Positions 34,501 through 47,538 of a DNA stretch of 64,000 nt are shown here, in pieces. The DNA is from Tetranychus cinnabarinus (taxonomy: Eukaryota > Arthropoda > Arachnida > Trombidiformes > Tetranychidae). The stretch spans positions 1,240,001 through 1,304,000 of the forward strand of contig WHVY01000005.1 in assembly GCA_022266195.1 (NCBI GenBank). Reading direction: 5' to 3'. Position 1 is the stretch's first letter. Every line of letters begins with the position of its first letter. The notes beneath the pieces were generated by a model, which made no database searches, was not told where the DNA came from, and was given only the letters and a program-made list of their open reading frames with translations. The position numbers and the translations under genes are program-made.

Positions 34501-36088
34501 TTATTTTTTGCAACTTTCATGGTCATCATGTACTTTGAATTTATTCACTTGTAAACATTGAAGCAAATAAAAAAGTTGAAACAAAATCTTTTTTTGAGGT
34601 AAAAAGAAAAAACTTTTGATGGAAAAATGAAAAATTGATTGTTTCTTTACTTTGCCAGTAATTAATCACAACTCACCTTTAGTTTAAAACTTTAATGTTA
34701 CAACAGAAACAGCAGAAAACTGAAACATTATATCATTCAGATGATTTCGTTTTATTCGTTTTTTTTCATTCCACTTTCTTCAAAGCGTAAAAACTTTTAT
34801 TAATTGCCCACAACTTTTCATTGATCAAATGGATAACATTTAACCGTGTCTCTGTCAAAATCCAAAAGACTTTTTCACTTGCAGAAAAAAATAATCAAAT
34901 TTCCCAAATTGAAACTCTTCTCTTGAAGATTACACTTTTTTGAATCGATACTAAAATGGACCAAATCATTTCCAGAAATTAGATGTGATTTTGATTTTCT
35001 AATTCAATATAAATCTGGACAAAAACATTGACTAAATCAAAATGTAAGGATAAACTGTTTGCTGATCTTTGAATGATGAAAACTGTCACGAGGAAATTGC
35101 AACTCTAAACACTGAGATGAGTAAAGTTTGTTGAGTTGGATTGGCAAAAGAAGCGTTTCATCAATCATCAATTGTTACCTCAATATTGACTCTCTATTTG
35201 TTTTATAATGCAAAAATAATTTATCCAAGTCAAAGTAATTCTTGAATGGTGAAGCAATGGAAAAAATTAAATCTTTTAAATCTGCAACGTTTTTTCTTCT
35301 CTCTCGACATTCTGTATCAACTAATCTTGAAACAAGTTAAAGTCGATTCAAATGGAAATGACGAGTAAAGTTGTAAATATGTTCAATGTTTTTTTGCACC
35401 ATGAAAAGTACATTGGAATGAAAAGAAAGGAAAAAGAGTAAAATAAAATATTGATGTATTCAAGTTTATTCAACTTTAAAATTTGATGAATCTTTTTGCA
35501 ACTTTTTCTGATCCTTGTTTCTTTTTACACCTTGCAAGATTTTCCCATTTTTTGAGGTTTTCTTTTTGACCTTATCCCGAGATTCAATTGCAATTCAAGG
35601 AATATACTTTTCCATCAGATTCGACAATTTTTTTAAAGAAATTGGTGACAAAGTTTCAACAAGATTATCATGCAAAAGGATGAAGGCAAAATCGAAGAGA
35701 AAAAAAGATGAAAATTATTCAATCAATCATTTATCGTAAAAGTTGTTGAATGGCAAAAAGATTACAAGATGGGAAACATTTCAAGAAACAAAAGAAGAGC
35801 AGAAAAAAAGAAAAACCTTTCATGATGATGACAAGTAAACTTTTTTTTATCGTAATCATTTTACATTAATCAATCTTAATCTTACAGAGTCAATAAGATA
35901 GTAATTAACTTAATCTAATGGAAGCAAGATTTTTCTCTCTGCTTTTTTGCTCTTCTCTTGCCTTTCTTTTGCTCTTCCCTTCAATCAATTTAGATTCATT
36001 TATCAGTCACTGTCCATCGCCCAGAAACAAAATATAACCCTGATAATGTGTTAGCATTTATTTTATTTCCATTTTTTCTTCTTTTTTC

Positions 36089-36112
36089 TTCTCTTCTCTT
36101 CTCTTCTCTTCT
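36089..36112 (+). repeat. TTCTC microsatellite
   Basis: About five tandem copies of TTCTC within a longer pyrimidine-rich tract; no function visible. Confidence 0.9.
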
Positions 36113-39100
36113 TCTTTCCTTTCCATTTTCAGTCTCAGCCAACAGGGTAACGTTGATGCTCATCATTATTACAACTACTGCCATTATTATTAATAATAAT
36201 GTATAACATTATATTTCCCTAAGCTCAAATAGTTTTTACCCAATTCATCTTATTTCGTTTCACTCTTTTACTCTCCATCTCATCATTTCTTTTGCATCAT
36301 TATCATTATCATGGTTTTGGTCTTCATCTTTATTAGATCAGTTTGCTATCGAAGGAAGAAGGAGAAAGCAAAAACAGAAACATCTTTTAATGGCATTGGC
36401 TTAGAATTTTTTCATTTCCCATAAAAATGAAAGTCTGAAAGGTCTTTTAATACAAAGGCAAAAAGGGTAAAGAAGAAGAGTGGAGCAACAACAAAAAAGT
36501 ACAACAGAAAAGGCAACAAGCTCACCTTTGGAAGGTGCATTTTCCTTTCCTTTTTTTCTTCTCTTTCTTTTCTTTCCATTTTGTCTATCTTAAGTTACCT
36601 TTAGCTTTAATAGTTCAACTTTATTAGTTTTCCCTGTGAGATTCTTATTATCTGATGATGATAATAATAATGATGATGATAAGCTGACCAAAGTTGAATC
36701 AAGGTAGTGAAAGCGTGTTGAGCTTTCAGATACAAAGTAAACTTTTGTATCAAATGGATTCTGTTAAGACATTTACTTTAATCACATGGGATCAGCACGA
36801 AACCTTTTTATACTTTCAACGCTCAGTAAATGTCTACCTACATACACAGCACTCACACACACATAATACATTGAAAAACTGCATTTTTTTCAATTCTCTC
36901 ATCATTAACATGGTAAAGTGATATTTATTGAAAGGAAACTCATTCCGTTATCAAATCAATTTCGAGTCAACCAAGCAAACCTGATTCAAGGTATTGGATA
37001 TTGAATAACCGCAAAAACACTTAGAACATAGAAAACTTTTTTATACCTTTTCTTGTTCAATAAGGTTAGAGTAAAAGAGGAGAGAAAAAATGTTAACACA
37101 AAGACAGAATTATCTCTAGTTTAATCATGATAACAATAATTATCAGATTGAACAAGATTCTTAATTCGACAAAAGCATTTCAGTCACTCTTCTTTTTCGC
37201 CCTTCTCTCGCCACTTCATCAGCATTCTAATGTTGAACAATAGCCGAGATTCTTGCCTCTAATACACACCCTCCCAGTCTTTCACTTACTCCCTGTCTTT
37301 CGCCAAGAATTTGGAATGATTAGGAGGTGAAAGAGAGGAAAATGTATTCTTATTCCTTTAGCGCTATTCTTACCTTATCCATTGTAATCTAGTAATAATC
37401 TGACTATAATAGGAAACTATTATTTCTTCATCAACATTCTAATAGTTACTTTTTTCTCTTCTTTCTTTTTCTTTTCCTTATTCATCTTCTTTCTGGTTTC
37501 ATACATCATTATAATAAAGTTTATCCATTTATCTAAATGTTTACAGTAACAACTTGTTATTCTTGAATCTTTTTCCTTTTCTTTCTACCTTAATATCTTT
37601 ACTCCTTGACAAACACTTTCATTTTTTTGGCTCACTCTATTCTTGCTTCTTCATCTTTATCTTCTTCTTCTTCTTCATTTCCATTTCCACCAAGCTTCTC
37701 CCTCTTGCATCAACAGAAAACTCAGATTCGTACTAAACTCGAAACTTTCCTTTTCTTTTACCTTAAATGTCAATCCTTGGAGTTTTTCCTATCCTTTTTG
37801 CCTCCCAAGATAATAATAATATCAGTTATGTTCATGTGTAAAACTGTTTATAATACCAGTTATATCCAAACATTTATCGATGAATATACAGAAACTAATA
37901 CTTTTAGATGAAACAAGAAGAGAAAATAAGAGAAAGAAAAAAAGTGTTTACAATTTTTGCTTCTTATTCCAATTTTCATCAAGCTCAATTGAGCATTGTT
38001 TATCTTTTAGTTGAATGTCAAAACCGACAAATTGCGAGTCTTTAAAACAAGCAACGAGTAAAGCAAAGGTAAACTTACCAAAGTAAAAAAACGTTAAAAT
38101 GCTTCAAACAAAAACTCGAAACTGATAAAAGAATAGAAAAAAGTTGAAAAATTTCCATCAAGAAAAACTTGCTCCTTGAAAACAGTAAAACTGAACTTCT
38201 ATTTATTCATTTTCTATTTAACCACAAAAGTTTCTTCGCACTAATTGCAACAATTTTGACGGATAATTTGAAATGTCGAAATGAAACTTGTTCTTTGTTA
38301 CAATTGGTTCATGTTGATTTCAGATGTTTCCTTCTTTGTCTTATCTTCATTCAAACCTTTCATCAGAAGCTTAAATTTTTGGCTCACCAACAACTTTACT
38401 TTTCACTCTTCTCTCCATGAACTTTGGTAAACTTGAACAATCTGTCTCTTGGTGGATATAACTTTTGATACAAGAGTAAACAAAGTTTATGTAGGTACAA
38501 CCTCATCAACATGAAGATGGATCTGAAGGAATGGAACAGGAAAAAATAGGTTAATAATAAACTGTTGAAACTGACATAATGTTGTATCAATAATGGTTGA
38601 GATACAGAGATACATCTTGCTAAATAATTCTCACTATTTATTCAGTAATGATAAACATAACAAGTGAAATTGCATTTATCGATTAGATGAAACGGAAAGA
38701 AAGAAAGGCAAGAGAGAGAAAAAAATGTTTCTCATTGAAGGTTGCATTTATTGTTTTTGTGTTCATCAAAATGCAATAAGTACATGAAAATAAATCATCA
38801 ATCATGCTCATCAACAGTTTTAATCTCAACTTTTCATGATTGATAATTTTTCACTCATTATTGCGCGGATTAACTTTGTCCAACCAACTTTAAGGTGAAA
38901 AAAGTTGAACATTTGATGGAAAGAAATAAAATTTTCGAGAAAATTTTTACACTTTTGGTGCAACTTTTCGCCCAACATTGAAAAGTTTAACAATAATTGA
39001 CATGGAATCTGATAACTGGCAAAAATCAGTTGAAAGATTAATAGTGACATTAACCTGTTTATGGAGGTTTTATTGTGCAATCTGATGGTGAATGTGCGAG

Positions 39101-39496
39101 AAAAGGTTAAAAGTTTCAATCAGAAAGCTTCAAAATTCATCAAGCTTAAAAAAGTGAAGCAAAAAAAGTAATCAAATCCATCTAGAATCCATCTAGAAGC
39201 TAATCAATATTGCGAACTAATGAACTCGGATGAACTCAAACATTTTGGTGACTCTACAATGTGAGAGGTTAATTGTTGACAATTTTTCGACAAAATTTTT
39301 ATTTCCAAGCAATCTTTTTCTTTTTCCCAACTCACATTCCAAATTTTCAACACGTAACTTTGACTCAATTATTTTTGACTGAAACAAATAATTGAGACAA
39401 CATTTTGACTTCCATTTTTATTGGCTTTTTGATTCCATATTTGTTCAACATCATGCATCAAAGCAAGCGATTCTACTGATTAGTTATGCAGTTGGA

Positions 39497-39519
39497 AGAG
39501 AGAGAGAGAGAGAGAGAGA
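39497..39519 (+). repeat. AG dinucleotide microsatellite
   Basis: Eleven uninterrupted AG units. Confidence 0.95.
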
Positions 39520-41361
39520 AAGGTGGACCAAAATTCCGTCCAAGATTACTTGGATAACATTTTGTTCACTTTCATCATTATTATTGTTGCTGGTACAACA
39601 TGATGATTATTTTTAATCCATAAAAGGAAAAAGCGAATTCTAAAAGCGAATGTGTCCGAGAATAGATTTCTCAGTTGGATTCCAAATGCTGGAAATCGCA
39701 TTCAATAATGTTATTAGTTGGATGGAGAAGGAAGAAAATTCTGAAAGGGAGTGAGAAAAAATAATAAGCACAAAAAAAACGTCAGATGAGATAATAATAA
39801 AGGGAATAAGGGAGAGAAGGAAAAGGGATAAAAAAGCAAGAATGAGAAGTAGATGAAACAGATATTGTTAATAATGATGATGATGATAATGATAATGATA
39901 ATATAAAAATAAAAGGTATTATGTTTTGGATGATATTGTATATATTTGGACAGTCAAAGAATTGAAACATATTGCTTGGTCAAAATAGTGATTAAAATGA
40001 ATGATAACTGATATGGAGTGAAAAGTTATCATTATTGATACACTTGGAGTTAAGTGAAAATGCAAAGGAAATACATGAGTTTTTGTTTACATGAGAGTAA
40101 AAAGGAAAACAAATACAGAGTTTGAGAGAAGGAAAAACGATAGGAAAAAAGAGAAATGTTGACTTGCATGGTGAGCAAGTGAAATTGAGAAGATGATTTT
40201 TTCTCTGATAATTATTGAGTTATTTAGAATCAAGATTGAAACCATTTTTTTTCTTCTTTTGCAGTTCACTTGCAACTGCTGATGATAGCAACATTCAACT
40301 TGTCAGTATTTACCATTAGTTGGACCACTTGAAATTTGGATGATCAAATATGAATCCATCAAGTGATTGGTAAAAATGTCCATTCAATATGAAAGAATAG
40401 AGAAAACTATTCAATTGATATTCGTATGCAAGATAGCAGATCAGATGTTGACATGAATTATGCAGAAAACTTTTTTTTCTGGTCCCAGATTTGGTAACAT
40501 TTTGCTTACCATTGGCACCAAGACAACACTCTTTTAGTTTTGTTTTTTCTTCTTCTTCTCTCTTTGTTCTCTGTATAATATCTCAAATTAGTTTTAGCAA
40601 TGATTATCATAGCTTTTACTGTGAAAAATATTGAATTACATGAGTCGAAATGATTTTCTTTTTGTTCTGTCGGGAAACTTTTTCTCTCCCAATCATCATC
40701 TTGTCCTTTCTCACTCCCTATTTATTCATGTTTTCGCCATCAAATATGCAATGAAATGTTCTTTGCTTCTCATTGTTGATTCACAACATTCAATCATGAA
40801 ATGTGCTACGTTTTATTGAAATAAACCTAACAAATTGCAATATGATATTGCAATAAGAGAAGAGTGAAGATGAGAAGAAAAGATTGAATGGAAAGCAACT
40901 ATTAATTGAGTTTTCATCAAAAAGACAATTTTTGCCTGTATTTGATGCAAATCTATTGTGATGAAAGGTGAAAAACCTGATAAACTGCAATCAGATGAAC
41001 ATTAATTTTCACACAAGATTAACAGTTTTCGAGATTCATTTATGTAGTTTGGCGGCTTTTAACTTTTTTCAAGCGCTTCACACTTTAAATTTTCATCACA
41101 TCAAGTTTTCACTATTTTTCTTGGATTATTTAACTCTCACGGTATCTATTCAGGTGAGATAATCATGAATAAAAAAGTAAAAAACTCCCACAGTTATTGA
41201 ATAATTAATTAACCAGAGACAAACTGTAATAAAAAATCTTTTTTTTCGTTACTCGCTATGTTTTTTGCTCTTCCAGTAAATTCAATTGCTTGAACAAAAC
41301 GTTACATTTGATTTAATCTCAAGAGTTTTTTCATTTCTATGTTACTACATCGCACATTGTA

Positions 41362-41873
41362 TTAGGGTTATCAAAAATTCCGCGACCTAAACAGGTTCGA
41401 CTTATTTGTGGGTTTTTTCGATGACATGTGTTCGACCTACGGTTTAGTAAAATTCAAAAAATAAGTTAAAAAGTCGCTAGACAGGACCTATCTCGAGCTA
41501 GCGGCCGGCAATGGAATCGATTCCCACAAGGCAACGACGACGAACTTTATGTCATTTTGTTTTTATGAAATTTTGCTTCGAAGATTCGTCAAATATGATC
41601 TTGTTTGAGCAACTGAGCAGAAATATTTCCATAAGATGCCATCAAGTCGTAGCAAAGTGCCGTAAAACCAAAATGACATAAAGTCCGTCATCGGTAGCTT
41701 GTTTGAGTCGAGGCCGCTAGCTCGAGGTAGGCCTTGACTAGTGAACTTTTAACTTGTAATTGTTAAATTGTAATTACCCATAGGTCGAACATACACATGT
41801 ATATTCAATATCATCAAAAAAATCCACAAATAAGTCGAACCTGTTTTGGTCGCGGAATTCTTGATAACCCTAA
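41362..41873. mobile_element. TA-flanked foldback MITE (Tc1/mariner-type ends)
   Basis: The element begins TTAGGGTTATCAAAAATTCC and ends with the matching inverse (GGAATTCTTGATAACCCTAA), with TA on both outer sides. The outer arms are about 50 bp and include the block AACAGGTTCGACTTATTTGTGG, with one mismatch. Inner arms also pair: TCGAGCTAGCGGCC (about 41492) with GGCCGCTAGCTCGA (about 41711), and ACTTTATGTCATTTTG with CAAAATGACATAAAGT. Nearly the whole 512 bp can therefore fold back. There is no coding capacity. The TA duplication and TTAGGG end suggest mobilisation by a Tc1/mariner-type transposase. Confidence 0.85.
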
Positions 41874-42369
41874 TATTATATAATATTTAAGTTTTAAAAG
41901 TTAAGACTAGCCTAATGAGCCTGCTGGTTGAGCTGAGAACGAGTTATTACGCTCATGTTATTACAGTTGAATGTATACAGAATTTTATTGCTATAATGCA
42001 TTTTTAGGGTCAAATGCGATGAATGAAACACAATGGATGCAAGAGTAAAGCAACTGCTTTTAAATGTACAGATTTGGCAGTGCGATTGATATTCTATAAG
42101 GACTGAATTTTCTAAATACATGGCGATCTGTGAATTCCTCATCAAAATTTGATATTTCAGCTAGTTTAAGATGTCAGAGATAGAAAAATGATTCATTTTA
42201 ATCGCAAAACTGTGTTTTTTAACTTGATAGACGGTTCATTGCAATCAAATACTATGTAACTTCTTAAACATTTGAGCTACAAAAGAAATTCATACACCAA
42301 AATATTAATCAATATTGTTAAATCTTTTCAAAGTCGGATTTAGCTTTTATTTGTCCTTGCCCACTTTTT

Positions 42370-43080
42370 CTAAATAACTAAATTTTCGAAGTTTGTGCCT
42401 TCGCAAGCGATGTTATGTCGGAGCCTTTTCTCGAAATTTTCGATTGTTTTTGCGCCCATTTCCTCTGTTATGCCTGAAAAGACATGTTTAATTTCATTTC
42501 AAAGATTTTCCATGGTGTTTTACTGGTTTTTGTAAACTCTGTCTTTTGTGTATCCTCAGACGAAGAAATCCATTTTGTTAAGGTTAGGCGAGTATGGACG
42601 CCAACCCAAACCTCTTCCGCACTTTTCTGGGTAACCTAGAGTGTTTAAGCTTCCATAAAAATTTAATCAAGAAGTTGTAAGACATCCGAAACTCGATGTT
42701 GTGGTGCACTAGCCTACATCCACATTGTCCATCCATCATACCTTGATCATAAAGGTTATACAGCACCATTTCATGGAAAAGTTGACAACAACTTTCAACA
42801 GTTACACTTTCCTTGAACAAATGTCCAATAAAACCAGAAGTACAAATTCTAGCTCAATTTTTTCTCAGGGTGTAATGATTTAACCCTACTGAAATCTGGC
42901 TTTTGTGAACCGCAATGACTTCAATTTCGCTTGTTGAAGTATCTTGAAATATAGTAGTGGCATTCGTTAGTGAAAATAATCTTTTTATGGTCAATCATAC
43001 TTTCTCCAATCATTTTCAGCATTTGATTTGCGAAATTGAATATTTTCACTGCTCTGTTCTCATTTATTGGCTGGCGAATT
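42370..43080 (-). pseudogene. Mariner-type transposase pseudogene (C-terminal two thirds)
   Basis: The minus strand carries the parts of a mariner DDE transposase in order. First come an FANQML-type helix and KKIIFTNECHYYISRYFNKR (about 42920-43020), where Asn replaces the usual first catalytic Asp. Then a GFIGHLFKESVTVES strand block, then WRPYSPNL (about 42580-42605; the family has PYSPDLNP). The C-terminal block follows (DRVYKNQ, then ITEEMGAKTIENFEKRL), ending at TAG 42370-42372. At least two frame changes and several in-frame stops break it, so it is inactive. The family's role is cut-and-paste transposition at TA. The N-terminal DNA-binding part is absent where the next transposon pseudogene starts near 43100. 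Confidence 0.75.
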
Positions 43081-43109
43081 TTGATTTCGTACGGAAAAAA
43101 CGTAAGTTT

Positions 43110-44215
43110 TTCCACGGGATCCGAGACACTGTTGATTACAACAGGTCGAGAGAAGCCAGAGAGATCAATTACCAAAGTTTTAAAGCCTCTCAAACTTGGG
43201 TTTCAAAAGAACTCAAGGTCTTGCATCACGAAGAATCACAAAATTTATGAAGTGTGTAGGTAAAGCAAAGGAAAAAGAAATTAACGCGATGCTGCTGCAA
43301 AAATCGTTGAGACAATAGATTTTTGCAAAGAAAAGAATGTTGATGCATCTCAAATATTCAACATTGATGAATCAGGTATAAAATATGAAGAGCACAGAGC
43401 TAGAACTCTCTCATACATCAGAAAGAGGCAAACTCAAGCTCTAGTTGAAAGGATGAACGCTTCTACGCATTCTTACACAATTATGCCAGTTCTTTCTATG
43501 GATGGTCGTATACATTCTCCTGCATTCATATGTTTACAAGAACCTACTGGGGAATTCGGACCCAGAGTAACAATACAATCTTGTCGAAACTTGGTAATCA
43601 CCGCTTCAAAGTCAGGAAAACTGGATAAAAATCTTATAAAGAGATTTATCAACGAGGTGTATACGAAAATCGCTCCTGAAAAATCAATTCCTTTCCTTGA
43701 TTAGTGGACTGGTCACAAAGATGAATCATTATACCAAGTTGCAGGGAAAACAATAAAGACGTTTTTCATTCCTGAAGGGGCTACTAGTTTGATGCAGCCT
43801 TTAGACGTGTATACATTTTGTCAGTGAAACGATGTCGTTAAAAGATTCAAAGAAAGAGTCATTCAAGAGCTCCAGTCTCGCGAAGCTATCCCAATTATCA
43901 ATTCGTTGATTCGCAACCAGTTTCAATCACCCCTTTTTCGCCCTATGTTCCGCTATGCCTGGTCTAATTCTGGATTCCCGATCGAATCTATTCGTTTTGA
44001 AAGGCTAATGATGTTGAATTGCTTTGAGCTAGATGTTATAATTTGTACTGATTGCAGTGCAACCGCCGCTCGTTCATTCAATGCGCATGAGAGAACTGCA
44101 GAAAATGTTTATGCCTCGCGTGTTTTTACGAAAAAAAACACTTGCATTTGGACTGAAGTACAAAATCAAGAACGCAAATGCCATGCATTATACATTAAAA
44201 TAAAATGTACTGCTT
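43110..44215 (+). pseudogene. Pogo/Tigger-like DDE transposase pseudogene, old copy
   Basis: The plus strand shows the domains of a pogo-like transposase in sequence. A helix-turn-helix end with LASRRITKFM comes first (about 43215-43250). The first catalytic block IFNIDESGIKYE follows (about 43357-43392), then PVLSMDGRIHSPAFICLQEP, a second block ending in a D-stop-WTGHKDE break near 43704, and a third block GATSLMQPLDVYTF near 43780-43818. A second stop follows shortly after. A RYAWSNSGF block (about 43950) and a Cys-rich tail, visible in a shifted frame near 44050-44150 (CRKCLCLACFYEKKH), complete it. The same order, including SRKVTKF and the Cys-rich tail, is seen in the 47964-49556 copy, so both belong to one family. 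This copy has frameshifts near the start and two internal stops. Confidence 0.75.
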
Positions 44216-44539
44216 TAAATGAACATTAAAATAAGTGTCACTTTTCAACTCTGACATCCTATAAATTTCACAAAAGGTCATATGGGCAGCTAAAAAATCA
44301 CTTTTTTATCTATTCCAAAAGCTTTTGCGAATGAGCATTAGAACATCGAAATCGGTTGGTACCACTTTGTGAGAATCTTTTGAGTTTCATGTGACTGATG
44401 CTGTACGATGGACAAATATTGATGCTGAGCAAATCTTTGCATCCATCCTAACACTTAAATATAATCAGCTTATGCATTTTACACTGAGCTAATATCCGCT
44501 GAATCAAGCACTTTATTACTATACTGAACATGCGTCACC

Positions 44540-44776
44540 AAATGGCAAATTTCGGATCCAGCTTATAGAGACAATGTCAGTATAGACCTGTTTGGCACAG
44601 CTTCACGTGTTAGGGATCCTGTTTTAATAAGAGCTCAAATACATTCAAGAAATTTTAATAGCACCAAACACATTAAATACGTCTTTTACAATAAGAGCAA
44701 TCCTCGTAATACCGATCACGTAGTTGTAAAATTGGTTGGAGAACTGTTAATTGTTTTGCACAAATTGCCACATTGA
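44540..44776 (+). pseudogene. Coding-like fragment, unrecognised protein
   Basis: One plus-strand frame is open for about 75 codons and ends at TGA near 44774-44776. It includes YRDNVSIDLFGTASRVRDPV, then FNSTKHIKYVFYNKSNPRNT and HVVVKLVGELLIVLHKLPH. The composition is balanced and clearly different from chance frames. No start codon is near and upstream frames are broken, so I treat it as a decayed mobile-element gene end. Family not recognised. Confidence 0.4.
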
Positions 44777-44779
44777 TAT

Positions 44780-46160
44780 GGTATCTTTGTTATGCTTGAT
44801 ATAGAATGCAATCAAAGTTTCTCATTTGTGATAATCTAGTTTATTGTAATTCTTTTCTTTTCTTTCTTCTTCTGTTTTTTTCATTCCATTTTCACCGCTT
44901 TTCATCCCTCTCTTTCATAAATAACTTTTATTTCAATATATGAAAAAATTGAAAATAAAAACCTCCTGCTGCTGCTGTTGTTGCTGGCAACATATAAATC
45001 AATAAAGAGTGAATATGGATGAGCGATGCTTTATTGGTTTTATTAATCGGTAGTTCACACTAGATCAATAATGAGGCCCTCTATTGATACTTTAGTTAGA
45101 CAAAAAAGAATTAATTGGTAAATGTTGGGATTAATCCTTGATTGAATATGGATGATTATTGTTGCTGCTGCAAATCTTGGTCCGTTCTTTATATTTTTTC
45201 AATTGCTGGCCATTATGAGAGCTGGAATAATCTACGCATGTTGAGTCGTTCTTTTGCTGTCATTATATCTGCGACCAGCCAGTTGTTACTACAAAGTTCT
45301 TCAGCTGTCCGGTCTGCATCCATTCTTTGTCCTGATTGCCTAACACGGTGAACTCGAAGGTATTAATATTCCATCAGCATGCTTAGCTTTATGAACCCTC
45401 ATGTCATATTCAAGCCTAACATTGCTACCAATACAATTAATACAATCCACGAATGCAAAACTAATATCCTATCTCATACCAGTATCCATATACCCATTCA
45501 CGGGTGACGAAGATAATGTGATTAGCATTTATTGGTTCACCAATTTTGAATATGAACTAAGGTTTTTAAATCTCTGCCTGCTTACTTGAATGGTACAGCA
45601 CGATGATGGTATAACTTCGCTTTTAATTCATTAGTCAAACCAAAGTAGCAAAGATTGCTGACTTATACCCTGCTGAATATCATAAGTTAAACTTTGTGCT
45701 GCAGCGATATAATGATGCTAATTATGGCGATATGGTGATGATGCTTATTGTGATGATATTTACAATAGAACAAATCAAACAGCGAATGTATCTAATTTTC
45801 TGATGGCATGGAGCGGTGGTATGACAGGTTTAGCCAGGTAGCCAATAGCTTAAGAAAATTTGACGCGGTCTAAAATTTTGCTAGGCCATGCTGCCATATA
45901 TAGGCAGAAAATTTATGGATGTGCCAATGTTACAGAAACTATAAAGCAAAGCTATAAGGCTATTCGCAAGATTGCGGGTATTCACTATAAAAATTGAGTT
46001 AATACGACACACAGATTTCTGATTTCGCCTTATCGGCTTATCATGAGTTTGTTAGATATCAGCACCTTGTTTGCCTTCGCTCAATTTCTTAAATCTTGAC
46101 GGTTTGCGATTAATTGATAGATTTCGATCACTTTTTTGCATGCATGATAGAGATCTCTCT
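44780..46160. other. Stretch without recognised genes
   Basis: Mixed-composition DNA with a short GCT/GTT microsatellite near 44968-44990. The frames at 45142-45351 and 45401-45589 have no family signature; they may be remnants of transposon genes. Confidence 0.4.
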
Positions 46161-46176
46161 TTGTGATAACTGATCA

Positions 46177-46208
46177 CGACTTGAAACCCGGGTATGGGTT
46201 TCAAGTCG
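46177..46208. repeat. Perfect 13-bp hairpin
   Basis: CGACTTGAAACCC (46177-46189) and GGGTTTCAAGTCG (46196-46208) are exact reverse complements with a 6-base loop. It lies at the start of the coding-like block that follows. Confidence 0.8.
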
Positions 46209-46209
46209 T

Positions 46210-46740
46210 TAGAGACGATTTTAGAGAGTCGTACGAGTCGTTCAGGACGCTAGAGCAGGTTTCATCCATCATGATGATTCCTTTAGCCAATGGTCAGGAC
46301 TCACTTCAAGTTTTCGAAGCTATTGTGAACTTTTTTCCTCTGTTGCGTGGTTGCGCGATGTACCAAACCTACTGTTTAAGGTGTACACAGCTCGAGATGC
46401 TCATGGAGAGCCTTTCGTACTGTTGACAGTTATATGGAACTATATTTTTACAAATAAACTCACAACTAGATACTGCATTACTTTTCGCAGAAGGCGCTTC
46501 GGGCTTGCAGGAAACGGTTTAACAACATTACGAGAGTTACAAGTTTTACTTGGTATTTTTCAAATGAAGCTATATTTAATTGACCGACGTTGTTCTCTAG
46601 TAAAAAACTTTAAATTGCGTGCCTATTATGCTTCTGAAACCTTGCGAAAGTGGTCAAAAGCTTTGAAAATACTCAAAAGCCAGCGATGCGAAATTTGGCT
46701 GATACAGTTGGCAAATTCGAAAGACAGGCTCCGTGCATGA
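46210..46740 (+). pseudogene. Coding-like fragment, possibly a decayed transposase
   Basis: The GC content rises and a frame of 129 codons (46351-46740) reads NLLFKVYTARDAHGEPFVLL, then NYIFTNKLTTRYCITFRRRR and GNGLTTLRELQVLL. A different frame covers 46163-46426. The LFKVYTARD...PFVLL arrangement is loosely like the DDE core of MULE-type transposases, but this is by eye and weak. No ATG or full domain supports a working gene, so I list it as a broken mobile-element fragment. Confidence 0.35.
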
Positions 46741-47292
46741 TGGAATTGAAACTTAATTGCGAGATTGCTCAGTTATGACTCAGGAAAAGATCCACCGAGT
46801 GAGGGAGAATTCAGACGAAGAACTGTCAACATCTATGCGTAAACTGAGTCAAATGGTTTCAATGAGCTGTTAGATTTCTAGAATCATTGTAATGTAACAA
46901 TAAAAGAAGACTGTATTGATCAAGAACGAGCCGTAATGATAACCACTTTATGAAGAAAGCAAAACAACTTCTAATAACGTATATGTTATGCCAACTCTTT
47001 TTTCCTTTCCGCTTCACCTATTCCCTCTTCCACCGATCTCACGTTCGTTTTCTTGCTCTTCTTAACCCTTCACTTCACCTCAATCTCACCGACCTCACGT
47101 CTTTACCTTCCACCAACTTAATCTAACTGTTGTATTTGATACCTTTAACTTGTTACCCTCCATTTAACCTCTAAAACGAACTTTTACCTAAACACTAAAA
47201 GCCTCAATTAAGCTATTGATACCTGCAATATTTCGTTCCTTTGCCCGTTATATTGACTGGAACGACTTAGAGATCAATTTCAACTCTTTTAG

Positions 47293-47353
47293 TATAAATA
47301 CAGAGAGCAAATTGAACAGAATTGTAGTTTAAGTTTACCTTTTATTTAATAAA
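47293..47353 (+). promoter_or_regulatory. TATA box and nearby AATAAA, LTR-like arrangement
   Basis: TATAAATA at 47293-47300 is followed 48 bases later by AATAAA at 47348-47353. That close pairing is typical of the U3-R region of an LTR. No primer-binding site or partner LTR was identified, so it may be a solo LTR remnant or chance. Confidence 0.25.
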
Positions 47354-47538
47354 CATTAAGTTTTTTAACTTTTCAATTGTTTGTTCAACAGTATAAGTTT
47401 AAAGTGTAGATTAAAATAAGTTTACAAATAAAGTTAGGATTATAATCAAGGGAACATGGGGTTTAGTTGGTAGCGTAACCTAGATATTCTAGTTCATAAT
47501 GAAGCTCTCTCTCTCTCTTGGTTATGCTTATATACTAA

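Larger units (their letters stand above)
31550..41350. other. Long gene-poor stretch with strand-biased tracts
   Basis: No convincing gene. Simple features include a purine-rich block near 33390-33730, a TTCTC array at 36089-36112, a pyrimidine-rich block near 37440-37700, an AG array at 39497-39519 and GAT microsatellites near 36655-36680 and 39875-39902. A TATA-like TTTATATAC near 33962 followed by ACCATGG at 34004-34010 is promoter-like but too weak to call. Frames up to 174 codons (minus 33287-33811) are low-complexity shadows of the purine tract. Confidence 0.5.
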
